This document shows positions 1 through 7,906 of a stretch of DNA of 64,000 nucleotides, piece after piece; the first letter of the stretch is position 1, and the number at the start of each line of letters is the position of its first letter. Origin of the DNA: Streptomyces hundungensis (lineage in GTDB: Bacteria; Actinomycetota; Actinomycetes; Streptomycetales; Streptomycetaceae); contig NZ_CP032698.1 of assembly GCF_003627815.1 (NCBI RefSeq), positions 7,316,001-7,380,000 of the forward strand, given 5' to 3'. Under the pieces are notes generated by a model. That model was not told the origin of the DNA, did not search any database, and saw nothing but the letters and a program-made list of their open reading frames with translations. The translations under genes were made by a program, and so were the position numbers.

Positions 1-1
1 G

Positions 2-316
2 GAGGCCGCGGCCATCGACGGCGCGAGCGAGCGCCAGACCTTCTTCCGGGTCGTCCTGCCCACCCTGCGCCCGGTCAACGTCATCGTCGGCGTCATCACG
101 GTCATCGAGTCGCTGCGCGCCTTCGACATCGTGTACGCCGTCAACCACGGGCGCAACGGCCTCGAAGTGCTCTCGGTGCTCGTCACCGACAACATCATCG
201 GCGAGGCCAGCCGCATCGGCTTCGGCTCGGCGATCGCCGTGGTGCTGCTGACCGTCTCCCTCGGGTTCGTCATCACGTACCTGGTCCAGGAGATCCGAGG
301 GGAGAAGAACCGATGA
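2..316 (+). CDS. Carbohydrate ABC transporter permease, C-terminal part (MalF/UgpA type)
   Basis: This is the 3' end of a gene that begins upstream of the window. The visible 104 residues open with the cytoplasmic EAA loop (EAAAIDGASERQTFFRVVLP), which in binding-protein-dependent permeases docks onto the ATPase subunit. Two hydrophobic stretches and a short basic tail (EIRGEKNR) follow. The stop codon overlaps the next gene's ATG by 4 bases (ATGA), so the two permeases are translationally coupled. The pair would form the membrane channel of a CUT1-type sugar importer. The solute-binding protein is probably upstream. The substrate cannot be read from this fragment. Confidence 0.9.
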   Translation, partial: EAAAIDGASERQTFFRVVLPTLRPVNVIVGVITVIESLRAFDIVYAVNHGRNGLEVLSVLVTDNIIGEASRIGFGSAIAVVLLTVSLGFVITYLVQEIRGEKNR

Positions 317-1236
317 CCACCCACACCGCACCCGCCCCCACGGCCGCCGCCCCGACCACGACCCCCGCCGCCCGCGGACGCCGGGTGCGCCCGGGGCGCC
401 TCGGCGTGCACGCCTTCCTCATGGCGGTCTCGCTGGCCTTCCTCGCGCCGCTGCTGCTCGCCGTCTACGCCTCCCTGCGCCCGTACGACGAGACGTCCCG
501 CGACGGCTACTTCTCCCTGCCGAAGCACCTCTCCCTCGACTACTACAAGCAGGCGTTCACCGATGCGGGTATGACGAAGTACTTCGTCAACACCCTGATC
601 ATCGCGGTGCCGGGCGTGGTGATCGTGCTGTTCCTCGCGGCCTTCGTCGCCTTCGCGGTCTCGCGGCTTCGACTGCGCGGCGGAATGCTCCTGTTGATGC
701 TGTTCACGGCGGGCAACCTGCTGCCCCAGCAGGTCATCGTGACCCCGCTGTACGTGGTCTTCAACCGCATCCCGCTGCCGTACTGGATGTCCGACTCGAT
801 GACGATGTTCGACTCGTACTGGGCGGTCATCGCCGTGCAGGTGGGCTTCCAGATCGGGTTCTGCGTCTTCGTGCTCGCCAATTTCATGCGCACCCTGCCG
901 CAGGAGATCCTGGAGGCGGCGATCGTCGACGGCGCCGGCGTGTGGACGCAGTACTGGCGCATCACCCTGCCGTTGTGCCGCCCCGCGCTCGCCGCGCTGG
1001 CGACCCTCCAGTTCACCTGGATGTACAACGACTTCCTGTGGGCCCTGGTCTTCATGTCCGACGGCGACAAACTCCCCATCACCTCGGCCCTGAACAACCT
1101 GCGCGGCCAGTTCTTCACCGACTACAACCTGCTGGCGGCCGGCTCGGTGATCGTCGCCCTTCCGACGCTGATCGTCTTCCTGCTGCTGCAACGGCACTTC
1201 ATCGCGGGGCTCACGCTGGGGTCGAGCAAAGGGTGA
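313..1236 (+). CDS. Carbohydrate ABC transporter permease (MalG type)
   Basis: This is a 307-residue inner-membrane permease, the usual size for the MalG half of a CUT1 sugar importer. A Thr/Pro-rich cytoplasmic N-terminus (residues 1-30) precedes six likely membrane segments near residues 33-55, 92-116, 123-150, 167-190, 222-250 and 272-292. The EAA loop lies at residues 201-220 (EAAIVDGAGVWTQYWRITLP). The start overlaps the preceding permease stop, so both subunits should be made in equal amounts. The stop is followed 27 bases later by a strong hairpin, so this is probably the last gene of the operon. No ATPase gene is adjacent, which is common in Streptomyces because a shared MsiK ATPase serves many importers. 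That last point is family knowledge, not visible here. Confidence 0.93.
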   Translation: MTTHTAPAPTAAAPTTTPAARGRRVRPGRLGVHAFLMAVSLAFLAPLLLAVYASLRPYDETSRDGYFSLPKHLSLDYYKQAFTDAGMTKYFVNTLIIAVPGVVIVLFLAAFVAFAVSRLRLRGGMLLLMLFTAGNLLPQQVIVTPLYVVFNRIPLPYWMSDSMTMFDSYWAVIAVQVGFQIGFCVFVLANFMRTLPQEILEAAIVDGAGVWTQYWRITLPLCRPALAALATLQFTWMYNDFLWALVFMSDGDKLPITSALNNLRGQFFTDYNLLAAGSVIVALPTLIVFLLLQRHFIAGLTLGSSKG

Positions 1237-1263
1237 ACCCGCTCGTGGGGCCGGGACGCTCCG

Positions 1264-1292
1264 GTCCGGCTCGTCCGTGCGACGAGCCGGAC
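1264..1292 (+). terminator. Hairpin terminator after the sugar transporter operon
   Basis: A perfect 12-bp inverted repeat (GTCCGGCTCGTC and GACGAGCCGGAC) encloses a 5-base loop, 27 bases after the permease stop. There is no T-run, as is usual for Streptomyces terminators. Confidence 0.7.
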
Positions 1293-1467
1293 GCGGCCCG
1301 CGGACCAGCGGGTGTCGACGCCGCCTCCACCACGAACCGACCCGTTCTCCAGGCACCCGCCCCATGGTCTGCGGCCTCAAGCAGACGTCGTCCGCTCCGC
1401 CCGGCCGTACGGCTCGCACAGGGTGCGTACCGGCGCGGGTGGTCGCGGCCCGGCCCCGGAGATCGCC

Positions 1468-1797
1468 ATGACCGTCGAACTGCACGTCGCCACCGCCCTG
1501 TTGCTCGACCTCGACCCGGCACGCAACCCGCTGCCGGGTCGTGAGGTCGCCCGTCGGCCGAGCCCCGTGGACCCCATGGTCACCATCGTGGAGCTGGAGA
1601 CGACGGACGCCCCCGAGGGCGCCGCGCTCGTGGATCCCATCTTCCGGCGCGCCGGATTCCACGACATCCGCATCACCGAGATCCGCTGGTACGACCGGGA
1701 CGGCTACTTCATCGCGCCCGGTCGGGCGGCCCCGACGGCCGAGGCCGGTGCGCGGCCCGCCGCATCGACTCCGCGCTCCCTCCCGCTCGCGGCCTAG
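1468..1797 (+). CDS. Hypothetical protein, 109 aa
   Basis: The reading frame is open from 1312, but the ATG at 1468 is preceded by GGAG with 6 bases spacing, and the residues before it look like non-coding GC-rich sequence. The protein starts MTVELHVATALLLDL, has a compact middle (VTIVELETTDAPEGAALVDP, then RRAGFHDIRITEIRWYDRDG) and ends in an Ala/Pro-rich tail. I recognise no family. There are no membrane segments or cysteines. It lies 72 bases upstream of the RNA ligase gene on the same strand, so it could be co-transcribed with the RNA repair pair, but nothing in its sequence ties it to RNA. The weaker codon pattern in the last 25 codons leaves some doubt that the whole frame is real. Confidence 0.5.
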   Translation: MTVELHVATALLLDLDPARNPLPGREVARRPSPVDPMVTIVELETTDAPEGAALVDPIFRRAGFHDIRITEIRWYDRDGYFIAPGRAAPTAEAGARPAASTPRSLPLAA

Positions 1798-1869
1798 ATC
1801 GAAAATGCCTGGCCACGGGGGAGCCGACCGGTCAAGCTGCTGATGACAGCCCACCTTTCTGGAGCAGCA

Positions 1870-3075
1870 GTGATCGACCTCGACCGCATCGTTTCGCCCG
1901 CCGGCCTCGCCACCGCCCTGGACGCGGGGTACGTCGTCCGCAAGGCCCACCCCGAACTGCCGCTGTCCATCTACTCGTACACCAGGGCGTGCCAGTACGC
2001 GCAGGCGTGGGACGCGGTCACCACGCGCTGCCGCGGGCTCGTCGTCGACGAGGTGAGCGGGACGGTCGTCGCGCACTGCCTGCCCAAGTTCTTCAACGTC
2101 GGCGAGCACACCCAGGGCCGCCCCTACGCGCCGCCGCTGCCCGACGAGCCGTTCGAGGTGTACGACAAGGTCGACGGTTCGCTCGGCATCGTCTTCCACT
2201 ACGAGGGCCGCTGGCGCGTCGCCTCCCGTGGTTCGTTCACCTCCGAACAGGCCACCTGGGCGAGCGCCTGGCTCGACGGGCGGGACACCGCGAAGCTGCG
2301 CCCCGGCGTCACCTACCTCGCCGAGATCCTCTACCCGCAGAACCGGATCGTCGTCGACTACGGCGGCCGGCGCGACCTCGTGCTCCTGGCCGCGTATGAC
2401 GCGATGGGCCGCGAGATCGAGCTGGCCCGGGCCGCCGCGGACTGGGCGGCGGTCGGGTCCGTGGCCCGCACCTGGCCCGCGACGACCCTCGCGGAACTGC
2501 TGAAGCGCACCGAGGCCAACGTCCACGCCGACGGACGCGAAGCCACCGGCGCCGACGCCGAGGGCTATGTCATCCGGTACGCCTCCGGGCTCCGGGTCAA
2601 GGCCAAGATCAGCGAGTACGTACGGCTGCACAAGGTGCTCACCGGCATCACCGAACGCGACATCTGGCGCTTCCTCGGCATCCGCCGCTTCGCCGGGCGC
2701 GACCCCCGGCAGGTCGGGCAGGCGCTCGGCTGCGGCCCGGGCGAGATCGCCGAACTCACCGCGGACGGCGCCGACCCGCTGGAGGCCCTGCTCCAGCAGG
2801 TCCCCGACGAGTTCGACGCCTGGGTACGGTCGGTGGGGGCGCGCCTGGAGGCCCAGGCCACCGAGCGGGCCCGGACCGCCGCCGAACGCTTCGGCGAGCT
2901 GTCGCATCTCGCCCAGGACCGGGGCGCCTTCGCGCGCGGCGCCCAGGAGATCCAGGACCGTACCGTACGGGCGGCCGTCTTCCAGCTCCTCGACGGACGC
3001 GACATCGACCTGATGATCTGGCGTTCCGTCAAGCCGACGGCCACCGACCCCTTCACGAACGACGACGAAAGCTGA
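1870..3075 (+). CDS. T4 Rnl1-like RNA ligase
   Basis: This is an ATP-dependent RNA ligase of the T4 Rnl1 family, which seals 5'-phosphate and 3'-OH RNA ends through a covalent lysyl-AMP. All core nucleotidyltransferase motifs are visible: motif I EVYDKVDGSLG (Lys100 of the chosen frame; T4 Rnl1 uses Lys99), RVASRGSF, motif III-like TYLAEIL, motif IV EGYVIR and motif V VKAKISEYVRLH. Length is 401 residues against 374 in T4. A GTG at 1870 has GGAG 5 bases upstream and aligns the catalytic lysine with T4; the in-frame ATG at 1843 has no ribosome site. The gene for a T4-type kinase/phosphatase starts 8 bases after the stop, so the two form a healing-and-sealing operon. Likely substrates are tRNAs cut in the anticodon loop, by analogy with T4 (inference). 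Confidence 0.9.
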   Translation: MIDLDRIVSPAGLATALDAGYVVRKAHPELPLSIYSYTRACQYAQAWDAVTTRCRGLVVDEVSGTVVAHCLPKFFNVGEHTQGRPYAPPLPDEPFEVYDKVDGSLGIVFHYEGRWRVASRGSFTSEQATWASAWLDGRDTAKLRPGVTYLAEILYPQNRIVVDYGGRRDLVLLAAYDAMGREIELARAAADWAAVGSVARTWPATTLAELLKRTEANVHADGREATGADAEGYVIRYASGLRVKAKISEYVRLHKVLTGITERDIWRFLGIRRFAGRDPRQVGQALGCGPGEIAELTADGADPLEALLQQVPDEFDAWVRSVGARLEAQATERARTAAERFGELSHLAQDRGAFARGAQEIQDRTVRAAVFQLLDGRDIDLMIWRSVKPTATDPFTNDDES

Positions 3076-3083
3076 ACCACGCC

Positions 3084-4007
3084 ATGCCCACCGTCCACGT
3101 CATGACCGGACTGCCCGCCTCCGGCAAGACCACCGCCGCCCGTGAGCTCGTCGAGGACTCCGGCGGCCAGTGCCGCCGCGTCAACCTCGACGACCTGCGC
3201 GCCATGTTCGACGCCGCCGGCGGCCGGCGGGAGCGGTCGCACACCGCCGAGCAGAGCGTCCTCGCCGTCCAGGACGCGGCGGTCCGCGAAACGATCGCCG
3301 CCGGCTTCGACGTCGTCGTCGACAACACGCATCTGACCCCGCACATCCCCAAGCGCCTCAAGGCCGCCGTGGCCGGACGGGCCCGGTTCGTGGTGCACGA
3401 CTTCACGGACGTGCCCGTCGAGGAGTGCCTGCGCCGCGACGCGGCCCGCGCCGAACCCGTCGGCGAGGACGTCATCCGCCTCCTCGCCGACAAGCACACG
3501 AAGGCCGTCCGCAACGGCTGGCGGCTCACCGACGCCTGGATGAACGACACCGTCGTCCTCGCGGAGGTCGAGCCCTACACCCCGGACACGTCCCTGCCGA
3601 GCGCGGTGATGTGCGACATCGACGGCACGCTCGCCCTCAACCGCAACCGGAACCCGTACGACTTCACACGCTGCGAGCAGGACGGCCTCAACGGCTCCGT
3701 GCGCGATGCCCTGATCGGCTTCCGGCAGGCGCACGGCGACACGATCGTGCTGCTCTCGGGCCGGGGCGAGGAGTACCGGCCGCAGACGCAGGCGTGGCTC
3801 GCCGCGCACGACGTGCCCTACGACGAGCTGTGGATGCGGCCGCCCGGCGACGGGCGACGCGACGACCTCGTGAAGGCCGAGCTGTTCGACGCCCACGTAC
3901 GCCACCGGTTCAACGTGCGGGTCAGCCTCGACGACCGGGACCGGGTCGTCGCCGTGTGGCGCCGCCTCGGGCTGCCCACCTGGCAGGTCAACTACGGCGC
4001 TTTCTAA
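3084..4007 (+). CDS. T4 Pnkp-like polynucleotide 5'-kinase/3'-phosphatase
   Basis: This 307-residue two-domain RNA end-healing enzyme has the same size and domain order as T4 Pnkp (301 residues). The N-terminal kinase has the P-loop GLPASGKT (Lys15) and NLDDLR (Asp36, Arg39), matching T4 Lys15, Asp35 and Arg38. The C-terminal HAD phosphatase has CDIDGTLA (Asp178, Asp180), LLSGR (225-227) and DDRDRVVAVWRRLG near 283-296, close to the T4 C-terminus. It would phosphorylate 5'-OH ends and remove 3'- or 2',3'-cyclic phosphates, leaving ends for the ligase encoded 8 bases upstream. The ATG is preceded by only a weak ribosome site, consistent with coupling to the ligase. No anticodon nuclease gene is adjacent. 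Confidence 0.93.
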   Translation: MPTVHVMTGLPASGKTTAARELVEDSGGQCRRVNLDDLRAMFDAAGGRRERSHTAEQSVLAVQDAAVRETIAAGFDVVVDNTHLTPHIPKRLKAAVAGRARFVVHDFTDVPVEECLRRDAARAEPVGEDVIRLLADKHTKAVRNGWRLTDAWMNDTVVLAEVEPYTPDTSLPSAVMCDIDGTLALNRNRNPYDFTRCEQDGLNGSVRDALIGFRQAHGDTIVLLSGRGEEYRPQTQAWLAAHDVPYDELWMRPPGDGRRDDLVKAELFDAHVRHRFNVRVSLDDRDRVVAVWRRLGLPTWQVNYGAF

Positions 4008-4146
4008 GGGAGTTCGCCCCCCCGATCCGGGTCCCGAAGGACCGCTCTGAAGGACCGGGGGGCGCTTCGGGCCCGCGTCGACCGGCAAAAACCGGACGTC
4101 GCTCCGAGCAGCCGGGTGGGAGGGCCGGCCCGGAGCGGGGCGCGTG

Positions 4147-4323
4147 TCAGTCGGCGGTCTCCTGCCGGGGAGGGGCGATGACGACCAGGAAGGCGTCGCT
4201 CTCCAGATCCATCACGACCTCGGCGGCGAGCCCTTCGTTCCTGCGCTCGTGGGCGAACTCCTCGGCAGGCCAGTGGCCGCGCGGACCACCCGCGGGAAAA
4301 CGTTCCAGAACCGTATGACGCAT
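4147..4323 (-). CDS. Small conserved-looking protein, 58 aa
   Basis: This short gene is easily missed because of its size. The minus strand reads MRHTVLERFPAGGPRGHWPA and continues with a charged middle (EEFAHERRNEG), then AAEVVMDLESDAFLVVIAPP and a short acidic end. The ATG at 4323 has an AGGGGG ribosome site 9 bases upstream. Codon use has strong third-position G/C bias, and a hydrophilic helix followed by beta-prone segments is plausible for a folded small protein. It looks like a small conserved Streptomyces protein, but I cannot name a family. It lies between the RNA repair pair and the kinase-Nudix gene and points away from the latter, so they share a 242-base divergent control region. 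Confidence 0.6.
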   Translation of the reverse strand: MRHTVLERFPAGGPRGHWPAEEFAHERRNEGLAAEVVMDLESDAFLVVIAPPRQETAD

Positions 4324-4565
4324 CTCTTCGCGCCCCCTTGTGTCTCGTGCGGCACTCGCACAACGACCTCTCGGCCGTCGGCGTTACGGCCCCCCGTGGC
4401 CGGTGCTCGAACACCAGGACGCCGCGCGGGACGAAAGGGTGGCACCGCGCAAGCAACAGCCCGGCCACAGTTGGGTCCGCGATCAAGGACGGCCGGAGCC
4501 CGGCGGGGGTTTCCGTGGCAGGGTGTTGCGGGCAGTCCACTGGGAGCTACCTAGAGGGGGGAACC

Positions 4566-5606
4566 GTGATCGTCTGGGTCAACGGTGCGTTCGGCGCGGG
4601 CAAGACCAGCACCGCGCGCGAGCTGATCGACCTGATCCCGAACAGCACGTTCTACGACCCCGAGGTCATCGGCGGGGCGCTGCGGCACCTGCTGCCGCAG
4701 AAACTCCTCGCGCAGGTGAGCGACTACCAGGACCTGCCGATCTGGCGGCGCCTGGTGGTGGACGGCGCCGCCGCGCTCCACGCCGAGGTCGGCGGCGTCC
4801 TCGTGGTCCCGATGACCCTGCTGCGGCAGGAGTACCGGGACGAGATCTTCGGCGGGCTCGCGGCGCGCCGGATCCCCGTACGCCATGTGCTCCTCACCCA
4901 GGACGAAACGATCCTGCGGGCGCGTATCGCGGGCCGTGTCGAGTTCCCCGACGACCCCGAGGCCGACGAGCAGCGCGTCCGCACCTGGGCCCGTGAGCAC
5001 ATCGAGGCGTTCCGGCGCGCGCTCGGCTGGCTCGCCGCCGACGCGTACACCGTCGACAACGGGACGCTCACCGTGCGCGAGACCGCCGAGCGAATAGCCG
5101 ACGCGGTCCGCTCCGGGGCGGCCCGCGCCTGCGCGATCGTGCAGACCCCCGAGCCCACCGCCGAGACGCTCGCCGCCGGTGTGCTGCTCTTCGACGAGGA
5201 GGACCGGGTGCTCCTCGTCGACCCCACGTACAAGCCCGGCTGGGAGTTCCCCGGCGGTGTGGTCGAGCGCGGCGAGGCCCCGGCCAGGGCCGGCGTGCGC
5301 GAGGTCGAGGAGGAGCTGGGCGTCCGGCTCGACCACGTCCCCAGACTCCTGGTGATCGACTGGGAGCCACCAAGACCGCCCGGATTCGGCGGTCTGCGGC
5401 TTTTGTTCGACGGCGGTCGCCTGGAGAGCGCGCGAGCGGGGGAGGTGCTGCTGCCCGGCGCCGAACTGCGCGGCTGGCGCTTCGTCAGCGAGCAGGAAGC
5501 GGCCCATCTACTGCCGCCCGCCCGCTTCGAGCGGCTGCGCTGGGCGCTGCGCGCCCGGGAAACGTCAACCGTGCTCAACCTGGAGGCCGGAGTCCCGGTC
5601 GGCTGA
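4566..5606 (+). CDS. P-loop kinase - Nudix hydrolase fusion
   Basis: This is a 346-residue two-domain protein. Residues 1-185 form a TmrB/shikimate-kinase-like P-loop NTPase, with the Walker A motif GAFGAGKTST at 7-16. Residues 200-325 form a Nudix domain with a perfect Nudix box, GVVERGEAPARAGV then REVEEELGV (231-253). The kinase half resembles tunicamycin-resistance TmrB-type proteins. The Nudix half would cleave a nucleoside diphosphate linked to another group. The GTG at 4566 follows a GAGGGGGG run, and the open frame upstream to 4338 does not look coding. The gene overlaps the convergent metallo-hydrolase gene by 42 bases. The substrate is unknown. The fusion suggests phosphorylation and hydrolysis of the same nucleotide-linked compound (inference). 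Confidence 0.85.
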   Translation: MIVWVNGAFGAGKTSTARELIDLIPNSTFYDPEVIGGALRHLLPQKLLAQVSDYQDLPIWRRLVVDGAAALHAEVGGVLVVPMTLLRQEYRDEIFGGLAARRIPVRHVLLTQDETILRARIAGRVEFPDDPEADEQRVRTWAREHIEAFRRALGWLAADAYTVDNGTLTVRETAERIADAVRSGAARACAIVQTPEPTAETLAAGVLLFDEEDRVLLVDPTYKPGWEFPGGVVERGEAPARAGVREVEEELGVRLDHVPRLLVIDWEPPRPPGFGGLRLLFDGGRLESARAGEVLLPGAELRGWRFVSEQEAAHLLPPARFERLRWALRARETSTVLNLEAGVPVG

Positions 5607-6275
5607 GGCCTTCATGACGGCCGCCGCGTCCTCGGTCAGCGGGTCGCCGTGCCCGAAGCAGACGGCGTGCGCGCCGAGTTGGGCGAGACTGCGGAACGAG
5701 GCGAGCGCACGCTCCCGGTCGGTGTTGAAGACACCCAGCATCACCTGACCGACCCCGGCCGCGCAGTCACCCGTGAACAGCACGCCGTGGCGCGGCAGAT
5801 GGACCGCGATCGAGCCGTCGGTGTGCCCCGGACAGTGGACGGCGACCGCGCCGTCACCGAAGCCCAGCGCGTCCCCGTCGCCGACCTCGCGGTCCACCCG
5901 GGTCGGCGGCGCCTCGGGGACCGTCAACCCCAGCTCATACAGGGGGACTTCCCAGTCCAGGAGCACCGGCTCGGCCACCGCCACCTCGCCACGGATCACC
6001 GGGGCGTCGAGCCGGTGCGCGATCACCTCGGCGCCGTACCGGTCGGCCAGTTCGCCGGCGGCGCCGTAGTGGTCGCGGTGGCCGTGGGTGATCACGATGC
6101 GCCGGATCGCGGTCGGGTCGAGCCCGAGGCCGCGCACCGCCTCCTCGATCGGCGCCGCCGCGCCCACATGACCGGCGTCGACGAGGGTCAACTCGTCCTC
6201 GTCGCACCACAGATACGCCTGGCCGATCGGGAAGCGGAACAGGTGAAGTCGGGGCGTGATGGTGATGAGATCCAT
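5565..6275 (-). CDS. Metallo-beta-lactamase-fold hydrolase
   Basis: This is a 236-residue single-domain MBL-fold protein. The metal-binding signature THGHRDH lies at residues 63-69, followed by a later His (HCPGHTDGS), an Asp (FTGDCAAG) and a final His (CFGHGDP), so both zinc sites look complete. It resembles glyoxalase II and lactonase-type cytosolic hydrolases, but the substrate cannot be told. The ATG at 6275 has no ribosome site. It is preceded by TACGTT ending 6 bases upstream, so the transcript is probably leaderless. The 3' end overlaps the kinase-Nudix gene by 42 bases, tail to tail. Confidence 0.88.
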   Translation of the reverse strand: MDLITITPRLHLFRFPIGQAYLWCDEDELTLVDAGHVGAAAPIEEAVRGLGLDPTAIRRIVITHGHRDHYGAAGELADRYGAEVIAHRLDAPVIRGEVAVAEPVLLDWEVPLYELGLTVPEAPPTRVDREVGDGDALGFGDGAVAVHCPGHTDGSIAVHLPRHGVLFTGDCAAGVGQVMLGVFNTDRERALASFRSLAQLGAHAVCFGHGDPLTEDAAAVMKASADRDSGLQVEHG

Positions 6276-6363
6276 GGGACGAACGTAGGTCGGTGACACG
6301 GCCCGTCCCAAGGATCTACGCTCTGGGCGATGTCCGCCGAGCGCTTAACCTTCCCCGACTGGC

Positions 6364-7728
6364 TCAACCACGCTTCGACTGCGCGTAGTTGACCAGGAAG
6401 TGGGCCTCCGCGACCGAGAGGCGCTCCAACTCCTCGGGCGAGACGCTCTCGTTGACCGCGTGGATCTGCGCCTCGGGCTCACTGAGACCGATCAGCAGGA
6501 TCTCGGCCTCCGGGTAGAGCGCGGCGAGCGTGTTGCACAGCGGGATCGAGCCGCCCATGCCCGAGGACTGCATCTCCTCACCCGGGTAGGCCACTGCCAT
6601 CGCCTCGGCCATCGACGTGTACGCCGGGCTCGTGATGTCGGCGCGGAACGGCTGGCCCTGGCCGACCTGCTCAAGAGTGACCCGCGCGTTCCACGGGACG
6701 TGCTTCTCGATGTGGGCGTAGAGCAGCTTGGTGGCCTCGGCCGCGTCCTGGCCGGGCGGCACCCGCAGGCTGATCTGCGCGCGGGCACTCGACGGGATGG
6801 ACGGCGTCGCACCGGCCACCGGGTGGCAGTCGATGCCGACGACCGTGACGGCCGGGCGGGCCCAGATGCGGTCGGCGACGGTGCCGGTGCCGGGCAGCGC
6901 CACCCCGTCGAGCACCTTCGCGTCCTGGCGGAACTCCTCCTCCGGGTACTGGAGCCCGTCCCACGCGGAGTCCGCGGCGAGGCCCTCGATGACCGTCTGG
7001 CCGTCGTCGTCCCGCAGCGAGTCCAGTACGCGGATGAGCGCGGCCAGCGCGTCCGGTGCCGCGCCGCCGAACTGACCCGAGTGCAGATTGCCCTCAAGGG
7101 TGTCGATCCGTACGCGGACCATCGTCATGCCCCGCAGCGTCGCCGTCACGGTGGGCAGCCCCACGCGGAAGTTGCCGGTGTCGCCGATGACGATCGCGTC
7201 GGCCGTGAGCAGCTCCGGGTGCGCCTCGGCGTACTGTTCGAGGCCGCCGGTGCCCTGCTCCTCCGAACCCTCCACGATCACCTTCACGGAGACGGGCACA
7301 CCGCCGTTGGCCTTGAGGGCGCGCAGCGCGAGCAGGTGCATGATGAACCCGCCCTTGCAGTCGGCGGCGCCCCGGCCGTACCAGCGGCCGTCGCGCTCGG
7401 TCAGCTCGAACGCCGGGCTCACCCATGCCGACGCGTCCAACTGGGGCTGCACGTCGTAGTGCGCGTACAGAAGGACGGTCGGCGCGCCCTCCGGGCCGGG
7501 CAGCAACCCGTACACCGACTGTGTGCCATCGGGGGTGTCCAGCAGCGCCACGTCCTGGAAACCCTCGGCGCGCAGCGCGTCGGCGACCCAGTTCGCGGCG
7601 GCCTCGCACTCGCTCCTGGGCGCCACCGCCTCGTCCGCAACCGACTGGAACGCGACCAGCTCCGTCAGCTCCGCCTTGGCGCGGGGCATCAGCGAGGCGA
7701 TGGTCTCGGCGATCGGATTCGCGGTCAT
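6364..7728 (-). CDS. M20-family dipeptidase / zinc peptidase
   Basis: This 454-residue cytosolic metallopeptidase belongs to the M20 (CNDP-like dipeptidase) family. Catalytic-domain metal ligands are visible: HYDVQP (His90, Asp92), GRGAADCKGG (Asp123), VEGSEEQG (general base Glu156, ligand Glu157), GDTGN (Asp183) and a C-terminal IHAVNES histidine. A dimerisation (lid) domain lies between about residues 195 and 330. The ATG at 7728 has a GAGGAG ribosome site 7 bases upstream. The frame is open further upstream, but that region is a divergent promoter. The gene is divergent from the flavoprotein at 7907, and a 31-bp dyad lies between them. Dipeptidase activity is inferred from the family. Confidence 0.93.
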   Translation of the reverse strand: MTANPIAETIASLMPRAKAELTELVAFQSVADEAVAPRSECEAAANWVADALRAEGFQDVALLDTPDGTQSVYGLLPGPEGAPTVLLYAHYDVQPQLDASAWVSPAFELTERDGRWYGRGAADCKGGFIMHLLALRALKANGGVPVSVKVIVEGSEEQGTGGLEQYAEAHPELLTADAIVIGDTGNFRVGLPTVTATLRGMTMVRVRIDTLEGNLHSGQFGGAAPDALAALIRVLDSLRDDDGQTVIEGLAADSAWDGLQYPEEEFRQDAKVLDGVALPGTGTVADRIWARPAVTVVGIDCHPVAGATPSIPSSARAQISLRVPPGQDAAEATKLLYAHIEKHVPWNARVTLEQVGQGQPFRADITSPAYTSMAEAMAVAYPGEEMQSSGMGGSIPLCNTLAALYPEAEILLIGLSEPEAQIHAVNESVSPEELERLSVAEAHFLVNYAQSKRG

Positions 7729-7759
7729 GGGCACGCTCCTCGTGGGTGCGACGTTGTAG

Positions 7760-7790
7760 GTACAGACACGTGTAGTGCACGTGGGTGTAC
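7760..7790. promoter_or_regulatory. 31-bp imperfect dyad in divergent promoter region
   Basis: Two 15-base arms match at 12 positions around base 7775. The outer GTACA/TGTAC and the CACGTG-type cores are perfect. The dyad sits 32 bases upstream of the dipeptidase ATG and about 117 bases upstream of the flavoprotein. It could bind a dimeric repressor of either gene. The regulator is unknown. Confidence 0.4.
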
Positions 7791-7906
7791 GACGAAGGTA
7801 TGGCCGATCCTCCCACAGCGGGCCAGCACAGGAGGGCGGGGCTACTGCCCCGTAGGATGCGGTCGTCAACACGGGCCACTGGTCGGACGGGGAGCAAAGG
7901 CACATC

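Noticed and set aside
2565..4088. A 507-codon minus-strand frame antisense to the RNA repair pair
   Set aside because: It is rich in Gly/Ala/Arg/Val with no recognisable domain. The two plus-strand proteins have complete catalytic motifs and better codon bias.
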